This document shows, in pieces, positions 35,221-42,847 of a DNA stretch of 64,000 bases. Source of the stretch: Cytophagaceae bacterium (GTDB lineage: Bacteria > Bacteroidota > Bacteroidia > Cytophagales > Cytophagaceae); contig JALONH010000003.1 in the NCBI GenBank assembly GCA_025455005.1, positions 1 to 64,000 of the forward strand, in the 5' to 3' direction. The notes under the pieces are model-generated. The model saw nothing but the letters and a program-made list of their open reading frames with translations. It searched no databases and was not told the DNA's origin. Both the position numbers and the translations under genes were made by a program. Positions within the stretch are counted from its first letter, which is position 1, and the number at the start of each line of letters is the position of its first letter.

Positions 35221-36009
35221 ATGAATAGAAAAGAGAGGCATAAGATATTTAGTTTATTAGAAGATAAAGTCAGGTTGTATAATCGAACTGAATTTATCGA
35301 AACAGATCCTATTTGTATTCCTCATCGTTTTCGATTGAAACAAGATATAGAAATCAGCGGTTTGTTTGCTGCTTTATTTGCATGGGGACATCGTACCATT
35401 ATTATTAATAAAGCAACTGAATTATTACAACGTATGGATAATGCGCCCTATGAGTTTGTTCTCCATCATCAAGAGGCAGATTTAAAAAACATTATAGGGT
35501 TTAAACATCGTACGTTTAATGATACGGATATTTTATATTTTATTGAGCGCTTACGACAACATTACACGGTCGCCGAAAGTTTAGAATCAGCCTTTGTTTT
35601 AAAGACATCTAGCAATTGTATAAATGTAGAACCTTATTTAAATCATTTTAGATCCTATATTTTTGAAACCGATTATCCTTTACGGACTATCAAACACATC
35701 GCTTCGCCATTACAAAAATCCGCTTGCAAGCGGTTAAATATGTATTTGAGATGGATGGTCCGTAAGGATGCGGCTGGAGTTGATTTTGGTTTGTGGAAAC
35801 ATATACAACCGGCTCAACTTGTTTGCCCTATGGACGTTCATGTACAGCGGATTGCGAGCCAGTTAGGATTATTACCTAAAATATATAAAGTGGATTGGTC
35901 TTCTGCCGTTGCACTCACTAATCAGTTAAAGATATTTCATCCGGATGATCCAGTACGATACGATTATGCATTATTTGGAATTGGAGTAGTAGAGAAAGTA
36001 TTGAGATAA
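35221..36009 (+). CDS. TIGR02757/DUF2400 family protein
   Basis: A 262-residue soluble helical protein that fits the TIGR02757 family: LLEDKVRLYNRTEFIETDPICIPHRF at the start region and ALFAWGHRTIIINKA, LNMYLRWMVRKD, VDFGLW and PMDVHVQRIASQLG later. This resembles helix-hairpin-helix DNA glycosylase-like folds, but the reaction is not established. The ATG lies directly after the terminator of the LysM gene; a start shifted downstream is not obvious. It converges on the AraC gene with only 2 bases between. Confidence 0.83.
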   Translation: MNRKERHKIFSLLEDKVRLYNRTEFIETDPICIPHRFRLKQDIEISGLFAALFAWGHRTIIINKATELLQRMDNAPYEFVLHHQEADLKNIIGFKHRTFNDTDILYFIERLRQHYTVAESLESAFVLKTSSNCINVEPYLNHFRSYIFETDYPLRTIKHIASPLQKSACKRLNMYLRWMVRKDAAGVDFGLWKHIQPAQLVCPMDVHVQRIASQLGLLPKIYKVDWSSAVALTNQLKIFHPDDPVRYDYALFGIGVVEKVLR

Positions 36010-36011
36010 TT

Positions 36012-36875
36012 TTATCCTTTATATTCTTTAGGTAAAACACCTACATATTTTTTAAATGCAACAGTAAAATGTTGAGGGTTTTGATAACCCATCATTGTTG
36101 CTATTTCTGTTATATTAAATTCACCTTTTATTAAATAGCTTTTCGCAATTTCCATTCGTTGTTTTGTAATGTATTGGAATATGGTATTACCTGTTATTTT
36201 TTTTATTCCTTTTTTAAGTTTGTCTACATTCATTCCAGTCTGTTTGGATAATTCTGTTATAGATAAAGGAGCATTTAAATGTTTGTGTAGTAACTGAAAT
36301 ACAAATTGAAATTCTCTTGGTACGTCATTAAATTTTTGTTTTTGAACGAGTAGTATCAACCATTCTGTAACTTTTGCTTGAAGGTATATAGAATGTAATT
36401 CACCTAAAGACGTTTCTATGATTTGTAAAAAAATACTACGATAAGCAGATAACAAAATAGCAGCTTCCTCATACCAAGCTGATACCGATTTGTACAGATT
36501 AAATGAAAAATATTGGTTTACCTGCAGTGATTGTAATAATCCAGTATTAAACCATTCAGCAGGTAAAAGCATTAAATATCCCACCTCGTTTGTATTTTGT
36601 TGCACCCATTCCAAAACCTCTTCGACAGTTCCTGTATAGATGTTAAAGGTTCCCGTTTTATTGGATAAGTGACAACGTCCTATCGACTTATTCAATTCGT
36701 TAGACAAATGAATATGTAGGGCAACGGTTTTCTGATGTCGTACATATTCAGGAATTGTTACGGTGTTTCCTATTTCTTTTTTATACAGTCGAATGCATAT
36801 GCCCTTTTCGGATTGGAAATGGTCAAATGCATTACCTTTTTCCGGATGAGTTAAAGAGGGCCATTCAAAAATCAT
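36012..36875 (-). CDS. AraC-family transcriptional regulator of the siderophore-receptor locus
   Basis: A 287-residue DNA-binding protein. N-terminal ligand domain (about 1-180) and AraC double helix-turn-helix (about 190-287, with LSITELSKQTGMNVDKLKKGIKK and ITEIATMMGYQNPQHFTVAFKKYVG). It resembles the PchR/YbtA-type regulators that bind ferri-siderophores. Divergent from a siderophore-type TonB receptor gene (36876-37007 intergenic). Direct repeats CTTCT-N4-GCGT at 21-bp spacing upstream of that gene and of the second receptor gene are the probable binding sites, with the regulator acting as activator. Confidence 0.88.
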   Translation of the reverse strand: MIFEWPSLTHPEKGNAFDHFQSEKGICIRLYKKEIGNTVTIPEYVRHQKTVALHIHLSNELNKSIGRCHLSNKTGTFNIYTGTVEEVLEWVQQNTNEVGYLMLLPAEWFNTGLLQSLQVNQYFSFNLYKSVSAWYEEAAILLSAYRSIFLQIIETSLGELHSIYLQAKVTEWLILLVQKQKFNDVPREFQFVFQLLHKHLNAPLSITELSKQTGMNVDKLKKGIKKITGNTIFQYITKQRMEIAKSYLIKGEFNITEIATMMGYQNPQHFTVAFKKYVGVLPKEYKG

Positions 36876-36891
36876 AGGGTAAGGATCAATA

Positions 36892-36957
36892 CTTCTTTTT
36901 GCGTCTTTTTTTCTTCTGAATGCGTTACTGATCTGTAGGAGACGTATTATATCTTTG
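36892..36957 (+). promoter_or_regulatory. AraC-type operator and promoter of the first siderophore receptor
   Basis: Two copies of CTTCT-N4-GCGT at 36892-36904 and 36913-36925, exactly 21 bp apart. TATCTTTG (36950-36957) is a -7 box. The same arrangement, 24 of its bases being identical from AATACTTC on, occurs at 42761 before the second receptor. Operator-to-box distance is 58 bp here and 57 bp there. Confidence 0.72.
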
Positions 36958-37007
36958 CAAATATTAGAATTAGTCTAAATAAAAACAAATTAATACTTCG
37001 AATTCGT

Positions 37008-39401
37008 ATGCCTCCCGTGGTTATATTATTTAAAAAATTGAAAATCAAATATATAGCTGTAATCTTATGCGTAGGGTATTCTTTTATGGCTTTCAGTCAG
37101 ACGGGAACCCTATCCGGTAAAATATATTTTGAAGACTCTACGGCAGCCTTCCATGCAGTTGTAGGTCTTCAAGGAACCTCTATTGGGATGGCCACAAACG
37201 ATAGCGGCTATTTTCAAATCCAAGCTCCTATAGGTTCTTATACTGTAATCGTTCAATACGTTGGATATCCCAAGATAGAAATACCGGTAGAAATTATAGA
37301 AAGTAAAACTACTCGTTTGCTTCCCATTTATTTGAAGCCGGAATCTAATCAAACTAGTGTCGTAATAGAAGCAGAGCGTTCTCCTTATGTTGTAGATGAA
37401 CCTTCTGAATCACTTCGCTTAACAGCCCCACTGATTGAAATTCCGCAAAACATATCTGTTGTTACAGCTCAAACGATGAAGGAATTTGGTGTAACGGGAA
37501 CAAGTGAAATGTCCCGAATGACGAGCGGTTTGATACGTCGATATGGAGGAAATAATGATTTCGCTTACACTATTCGGGGAAGTGATGCCACCAATTCTGT
37601 GTTCCGAAATGGAGTAGGAAATTATTGGTACAATCAAGGTTCCGACGCCTTTATGTTAGACAGAGTAGAATTTGTGAAAGGACCTGCTGGCTTCATGATT
37701 GGAAATTCCGAACCTGGAGGTCTATTAAATGAAGTGACCAAGCAAGCCAATGGGAGACGGCATGGGGAAGCATTTCTAGGTGTTGGGAGTTGGAATTTAA
37801 CACGCGGTGGAATCGACATAGGAAATCGATTTTCCGACAGTAGTAAATTCAGTTACCGGGTTGTTGGGGGCGGTCAATGGAGTAATAACTTTGTAGATAT
37901 GGAATATAATTATCGTTGGTATATCTGTCCTACACTTCGATATGATTATGGTAAAGGTTCTTCTATCGTTATTGAAGTAAATAAAATGAACGGCTTTATG
38001 CGTCACAATAATTATGGAAACATAAGTTATAATGGTTCTGATTTTTTATTTAACACTCAATTCAATCCATCTGAAAAAGTGGCTAACGGTATAAAAACCT
38101 ATGATGATTATTATCGCATTTCTCATACTCAAAAATTAGGAAAAGATTGGCAATTAAGGACTCAAATAGGTAGAGTCAATGGACTATATAAAGGCGATGC
38201 TTTATTCGTTTCATCAATCAGTCAATCTGCCGATACCCTGTATCGATCTTTTTATGAAATTAATTGGCGTAACTATGTTCAAACCGCTCAAAGTTTTGTC
38301 GATGGGAAAATTAAAATGGGCGAACATATAGAACATTCGATTTTAACTGGTATCGATTATGGTAAATCTTGGGTTAACTCCCAATGGAGCGACTTAGTGG
38401 ATACGAATGACGTATGGGGAAAACAATTGCCTCTTCTGGTAACAAATCCAGTGAAGTCACTTACAGAAGCCGATGTAGCGAATATGAATACCTATCCTAA
38501 AGATAGCTGGGGTACAGAATGGATTTCTTGGTATGGACAGAATCATATGAAACTATATAATAAAATTATAGTCACCATGGCGGGTCGAATGTCGTTTACG
38601 AAGGCATGGTCTTCTTACGATACCAATGTGGTGCACAATACTAAGTTTACGCCTAGGTTTGGGTTAACTTATCTAGTTAATAAAAAAATGTCGATTTATA
38701 CTTTATACGATCAAACATTTTTACCACAAACAGCACGAATGTTAAACAGACAAAGTGCAAAACCCTTAACCGGGTCAAACATAGAAGTAGGTTATAAAGC
38801 TCAATTATTTAATAATAGATTATTCCTCAATAGCTCTTTATTTTATACCGTTAAAAATGATGTATTATCTGCTGAACCTACATCCGGCTTGTATGTACAA
38901 CGAGGACAAGTAACAGCAAAAGGTTTTGAAATGGATATGATGGGGAACATCTCTAAGAATATTTTACTTTCTGTTAATTATACCTATACCGACGCTCGTA
39001 TTACAAAAGATGCAGATAGCAGTGCTATTGGTTTCCCTAACTATGGTGTAGCAAAGCATGTAGCCAATGCTATGATTCGGTATAAATTTACTAAGACCAA
39101 ATTAAAAGGATTTTCTTTAGGTGCTGGCATGCAACACATGGGTGATAAATCCGCTGTTTGGGCAGGTTGGACAGATCCAGCGGATAAATTTAAAGCAGCT
39201 CCTTCTTACACACTCTATGATATCAATATGGGTTTTGAACGAAAAAAATACAGTTGTATGATAAATATATATAATTTGTTTAATGCATCTTATATGGACA
39301 GTGCATGGTGGTCTTCCTCTGATGGAACGAATCCAGGTTTCTTTGGATTTTCTCCAGCACCTCCTCGTAACGTTCGGTTTTCTGTATTCGTGAAATTTTA
39401 A
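37008..39401 (+). CDS. TonB-dependent siderophore receptor with carboxypeptidase-regulatory-like domain
   Basis: Outer-membrane receptor for ferri-siderophores, 797 residues. Signal sequence (about 1-31), CarboxypepD-regulatory-like domain (about 33-115), plug (about 125-240, starting near PLIEIPQNISVVTAQTMKE, as in FhuA/FecA-type receptors) and 22-strand barrel ending in Phe (SVFVKF). GPAGFMIGNSEPGGLLNEV in the plug is a siderophore-receptor signature. Directly downstream of the AraC gene, with a shared regulatory region; the PepSY gene follows after 11 bases. Substrate unknown. Confidence 0.93.
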   Translation: MPPVVILFKKLKIKYIAVILCVGYSFMAFSQTGTLSGKIYFEDSTAAFHAVVGLQGTSIGMATNDSGYFQIQAPIGSYTVIVQYVGYPKIEIPVEIIESKTTRLLPIYLKPESNQTSVVIEAERSPYVVDEPSESLRLTAPLIEIPQNISVVTAQTMKEFGVTGTSEMSRMTSGLIRRYGGNNDFAYTIRGSDATNSVFRNGVGNYWYNQGSDAFMLDRVEFVKGPAGFMIGNSEPGGLLNEVTKQANGRRHGEAFLGVGSWNLTRGGIDIGNRFSDSSKFSYRVVGGGQWSNNFVDMEYNYRWYICPTLRYDYGKGSSIVIEVNKMNGFMRHNNYGNISYNGSDFLFNTQFNPSEKVANGIKTYDDYYRISHTQKLGKDWQLRTQIGRVNGLYKGDALFVSSISQSADTLYRSFYEINWRNYVQTAQSFVDGKIKMGEHIEHSILTGIDYGKSWVNSQWSDLVDTNDVWGKQLPLLVTNPVKSLTEADVANMNTYPKDSWGTEWISWYGQNHMKLYNKIIVTMAGRMSFTKAWSSYDTNVVHNTKFTPRFGLTYLVNKKMSIYTLYDQTFLPQTARMLNRQSAKPLTGSNIEVGYKAQLFNNRLFLNSSLFYTVKNDVLSAEPTSGLYVQRGQVTAKGFEMDMMGNISKNILLSVNYTYTDARITKDADSSAIGFPNYGVAKHVANAMIRYKFTKTKLKGFSLGAGMQHMGDKSAVWAGWTDPADKFKAAPSYTLYDINMGFERKKYSCMINIYNLFNASYMDSAWWSSSDGTNPGFFGFSPAPPRNVRFSVFVKF

Positions 39402-39412
39402 TTTAAAATAGT

Positions 39413-40639
39413 ATGACCTGGAAAAAAGGTTGGAATTATATACATCTTTACCTAGGGCTTGCATCCGGTATAGTCATCTTAGTAGTTGCCCTTACGGGCG
39501 CATTATGGGCTTTTGAAACCGAAATATCCGATTGGATATATTCTTATAGAAAGGTTGAAGTCCAAAATAAAACTACCGTTTCAATGACAGAGTTGAAACG
39601 TGCAGCTATTCCTTATTTAAAAGGTAATGAAATAAGTTATATACAATTACCTGCTAAAAACAGATCCGCAGAATTAGGATATTACAAAAAAGTAAACGAT
39701 AAAGAAGAACATGTTCGCGTCTATTTAAATCCATACACTGCAGAAGTTTTACATGTGAGTAATAATGAACATACTATTTTTGATTACATAATAGAACTAC
39801 ATGTAAACCTAATGTTAGGTGAAGTGGGAAAATATATTGTTGATGTTGCGACATTAATTTTATTAGTATTAGTATTCACGGGGATTATTTTATGGTGGCC
39901 TAAAAATAAAGCGGCAGCAAAACAACGTTTTTGGTTTAAATGGAAACAAGGTGTACTATGGAAAAGGAAAAATTATGACTTACATAATATCCTGGGGTTT
40001 TATAGTTCTTTCATTGCCATCTTTATTATACTAACTGGTTTAGCATGGGGATTTACATGGGTAAATAAAAGTATTTATTTTTTGGCATCCGGCGGTCAAC
40101 CTTACAAAGAATGGCCTATTTATTATGCTATAAGTGATTCTACCCAAAAACAAATTGCTGGCGTAGAAGATAAAATGTTAGCTGATGCGAAAAAAAGATA
40201 TATAAAGCCGTTTGAAGCAATTAGTATTTGGTATCCAGAACCTAAAAAAGAAGCAGTAGCTGTTTATTTAAATCCAGACGAAAACGTATTTTACAATGGG
40301 GATGCTTTTTATTACGATCCTAGAACAGGAGATGCTATAGCTCAAGACTTATACAAAAATTTCAATGCAGCTGAAAAGCTACGTAGTATGTACTACGATA
40401 TCCATGTCGGAAAAATTTTAGGGTTACCCGGACAGTTTTTAGTTTTTTTCGCTAGTCTGATTGTGGCATCTCTACCGGTAACAGGATTTTATATATGGTA
40501 TGGTCGTAATAAAAAGAAAATAAAAGTAGTAAAGCTAGTTAATAATCCAGCTTTAAAAAGTCTTTCTGGATTAGATAATTCTACTAAAGTATTTCAAAAT
40601 AAAGGTGAAACCATTCTAACATTCAAATCGACAAACTAA
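39413..40639 (+). CDS. PepSY-associated transmembrane protein (iron-uptake type)
   Basis: A 408-residue inner-membrane protein with about four helices: near residues 12-33 (LASGIVILVVALTGALWAF), 135-160 (VATLILLVLVFTGIILWW), 190-215 (FYSSFIAIFIILTGLAWGF) and 340-365 (QFLVFFASLIVASLPVTGFY). Such PepSY_TM proteins occur with siderophore receptors in Proteobacteria and Bacteroidota and some reduce ferri-siderophores in the periplasm. His residues in LHNILGFY and ELHVNLM could ligate heme. It follows the receptor by 11 bases and overlaps the next gene by one base. Confidence 0.88.
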   Translation: MTWKKGWNYIHLYLGLASGIVILVVALTGALWAFETEISDWIYSYRKVEVQNKTTVSMTELKRAAIPYLKGNEISYIQLPAKNRSAELGYYKKVNDKEEHVRVYLNPYTAEVLHVSNNEHTIFDYIIELHVNLMLGEVGKYIVDVATLILLVLVFTGIILWWPKNKAAAKQRFWFKWKQGVLWKRKNYDLHNILGFYSSFIAIFIILTGLAWGFTWVNKSIYFLASGGQPYKEWPIYYAISDSTQKQIAGVEDKMLADAKKRYIKPFEAISIWYPEPKKEAVAVYLNPDENVFYNGDAFYYDPRTGDAIAQDLYKNFNAAEKLRSMYYDIHVGKILGLPGQFLVFFASLIVASLPVTGFYIWYGRNKKKIKVVKLVNNPALKSLSGLDNSTKVFQNKGETILTFKSTN

Positions 40640-40977
40640 TGTTGTGTTCAGCATATATTTTATACAAAGGTGCTAAGGGATCCGTCTACTACTGCAACCA
40701 CTGTGGAGCTAAAATAGCGCTTATGTATGGTAATTTAAGTATATCATTTGAAGAATCAGAGTTCATAGAATTTATGGAAAGAATCCATTCTTCTAGAATA
40801 GAAGCCTATTTTGAAGAGCACCCTGCAGAATTGAAAATTCACATACGTTCCCAATTAGATACTTTATTTTATAGTTTTACCTATACTGAAATTCAAGAAT
40901 TAAGGGTTATCTTAGACGAATCGTATTTAAAATTGAAAATCAATAAGATGTTATATCACGGCTCTCAAGACAATTAA
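40639..40977 (+). CDS. Small Cys-containing hypothetical protein
   Basis: A 112-residue soluble protein with a CNHC motif (YYCNHCGAKIAL, about residues 19-30) that could bind metal together with further residues, an acidic helical middle and a C-terminal part with DTLFYSFTYTEIQELRVILDE. It may belong to DUF6686, but I cannot confirm that. The ATG overlaps the stop of the PepSY gene (TAATG), so it is translated with the iron operon. A role in iron handling is inference from position. Confidence 0.7.
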   Translation: MLCSAYILYKGAKGSVYYCNHCGAKIALMYGNLSISFEESEFIEFMERIHSSRIEAYFEEHPAELKIHIRSQLDTLFYSFTYTEIQELRVILDESYLKLKINKMLYHGSQDN

Positions 40978-41000
40978 TTTAACTTAAATCCAAAACACCT

Positions 41001-41498
41001 ATGTTACAAAAAGAAATGATGGATGCCCTGAACTATCAGGTAGCCATGGAGGCCGAATCTTCCCAAGCCTATTTAGCATTAGCTTCTTGGGCGGACGCCC
41101 AGCCCGGCCTCAATGGGGTTGCCGCTTTTTTCTATCAACAATCGGATGAGGAGCGCCAGCATATGCTTAAATTAATGAAGTTTGTTAATGAGCGAGGAGG
41201 ATTTGCTGTAATCCCTAGTTTACCACAACCTCAAATTTCCTATACTTCTTTAAAAAGTGCCTTTGAAACGTTTTTAAAACATGAGTATAAGGTATCCAGT
41301 AGTATTAATGACTTAGTAGAAACGGCATTGAAGTTAAAAGATTATGCCACCCATAATTTTCTTCAGTGGTACGTGAATGAGCAAATGGAGGAAGAATCGG
41401 TAGCACGCTTATTAAACGAGAAGTTAGAATTAATAGGAGAAGATAAAAGTGGTCTTTACTTGTTTGATCGGGATATTGTAGGCCCTGTAAAAAAATAA
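41001..41498 (+). CDS. ftnA: Ferritin (non-heme)
   Basis: Iron-storage protein forming a 24-mer shell and oxidising Fe(II). The 165 residues are one four-helix ferritin domain: MLQKEMMDALNYQVAMEAESS (first helix with ligand Glu), then SDEERQHMLKLM (E-E-x-x-H ferroxidase element) and NEQMEEESVARLL. Length is normal. It lies 23 bases after the small CNHC protein gene and 20 bases before the outer-membrane protein, so is part of the iron locus. Confidence 0.95.
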   Translation: MLQKEMMDALNYQVAMEAESSQAYLALASWADAQPGLNGVAAFFYQQSDEERQHMLKLMKFVNERGGFAVIPSLPQPQISYTSLKSAFETFLKHEYKVSSSINDLVETALKLKDYATHNFLQWYVNEQMEEESVARLLNEKLELIGEDKSGLYLFDRDIVGPVKK

Positions 41499-41518
41499 AA
41501 GTATTATTGAGACAAGTT

Positions 41519-42748
41519 ATGAAATTCAGGGGTTGGGTAATAGTTTATCTTTTGTTTTTAGTCAATCCCTGTTTTTCTTTTACACCTCCAAAACTTTTTA
41601 TTAATTGTCCACAGGAATGTTATGAAGATTTTTTAAAACAAGAAATTACTTTTTTTCAATTTGTAAGAGATCGTTATCAGTCAGATATACAAATTTTAAT
41701 TTCTAAGCAAGACGGAGGTAATTCAGGTTTTCGTTTTAGCCTCTTTTTCATGGGATCAAATCAATTTAAAAATAAAAAGGATACCGTAATTGTTTCTACG
41801 AATGCCAGTGACTCAGAAGATATGATACGTCAAGATTTACTTCAGGGTATCAAACGGGGATTATATGAGATGTGTCGAAATACTCCTTTCGAAGCAGTAT
41901 TTACTATTAGTTTACCACCTATAGCCGATACCTTAGAACAAACAACCCATGACCCATGGAATTATTGGGTGATTGCGCCCGGTATCAGTGGAGAGTACGA
42001 GGGTGAAAGTAATTTTAGTTTTACTAGTTTAGTGGCACAGATGAACATTCGTCGTATTACACATAAAAGTAAATTCACTTTAAATATTCGCTATCAATAT
42101 CGATTTTCTAGATACCGTTTAGATACCGTTTTACAATTAGGGGTACAAGAATTTAAGGCTTCACCTTTATATGTAAAGAGTATCAATGAACATTGGTCAA
42201 TGGGTGGAATAGGAGAATATCAGTTGGATGAATTTAGAAATGTACGCTTAGGAATGCGTGCTGCTCCAATTGTTGAGTATAATTTTTATCCATATTCCAT
42301 CAATTCAAGAAAACAACTCCGTTTAGCTTATCAAGTTGGTATGCAATATTGGGAATATATTCGGATAACTGTTTTTGATAAGTTAGAAGAATTACGTCCA
42401 TATCAACGATTATCTTTTGTAGCAGAAATCACACAACCTTGGGGATCTATAAGAGGTGTTACAACCTTCAATACCTACTTAGACGATTGGAAGCAAAATA
42501 GATTGTCATTAAAGTTAAATACTGCTTTACGATTAGTAGAGGGTTTAGCATTAACTATAGAAGCTGAAGGGTCATGGATTAATGACCAAATCAGTTTGAT
42601 TAAAACACCATTAGATGATACGGTATATTTATTGTGGGGGCAGCAATTACCTACTCGTTTTAATTTTTATACAGAGTTTGGATTCTCTTATACGTTTGGT
42701 AGTATTCGTAACTCTATTGTAAATCCTAGAATGGGGCAAGTAGAGTAA
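41519..42748 (+). CDS. Hypothetical outer-membrane beta-barrel protein
   Basis: From ATG 41519 (MKFRGWVIVYLLFL) 409 residues with a signal peptide (about 1-21). An N-terminal soluble part (about 22-140) carries ICPQ-like Cys pairs (INCPQECYEDFLKQEITFF) and a helical stretch; a C-terminal part (about 145-400) has alternating aromatic strands (IRYQYRFSRYRLDT, FYTEFGFSYTFGS) typical of an outer-membrane barrel. I do not recognise the family. It lies between ferritin and the second siderophore receptor and may belong to the iron locus. Confidence 0.65.
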   Translation: MKFRGWVIVYLLFLVNPCFSFTPPKLFINCPQECYEDFLKQEITFFQFVRDRYQSDIQILISKQDGGNSGFRFSLFFMGSNQFKNKKDTVIVSTNASDSEDMIRQDLLQGIKRGLYEMCRNTPFEAVFTISLPPIADTLEQTTHDPWNYWVIAPGISGEYEGESNFSFTSLVAQMNIRRITHKSKFTLNIRYQYRFSRYRLDTVLQLGVQEFKASPLYVKSINEHWSMGGIGEYQLDEFRNVRLGMRAAPIVEYNFYPYSINSRKQLRLAYQVGMQYWEYIRITVFDKLEELRPYQRLSFVAEITQPWGSIRGVTTFNTYLDDWKQNRLSLKLNTALRLVEGLALTIEAEGSWINDQISLIKTPLDDTVYLLWGQQLPTRFNFYTEFGFSYTFGSIRNSIVNPRMGQVE

Positions 42749-42760
42749 TTGTTGTAAATA

Positions 42761-42825
42761 CTTCTTTTTGCGTCTTTTTTACTTCTTTACGCGTAAGTCC
42801 TTATTTTTTTAGGTATGTACTTTTG
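42761..42825 (+). promoter_or_regulatory. AraC-type operator and promoter of the second siderophore receptor
   Basis: CTTCT-N4-GCGT at 42761-42773 and 42782-42794, again 21 bp apart; TACTTTTG (42818-42825) is the -7 box. The sequence matches the operator at 36892 over 24 bases and differs after it, so this is conservation of a site and not of a whole duplicated region. Confidence 0.72.
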
Positions 42826-42847
42826 TAGTCGAATTAAAGAAAACTAT

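Noticed and set aside
39117-39464. 115-codon open frame opposite the end of the first siderophore receptor
   Set aside because: Antisense to the barrel end of the receptor; residues are irregular and rich in Cys and Arg.
42815-42847. Upstream ATG for the second siderophore receptor
   Set aside because: The -7 box TACTTTTG (42818-42825) overlaps it, so transcripts would start after it; ATG 42848 begins a normal signal peptide.
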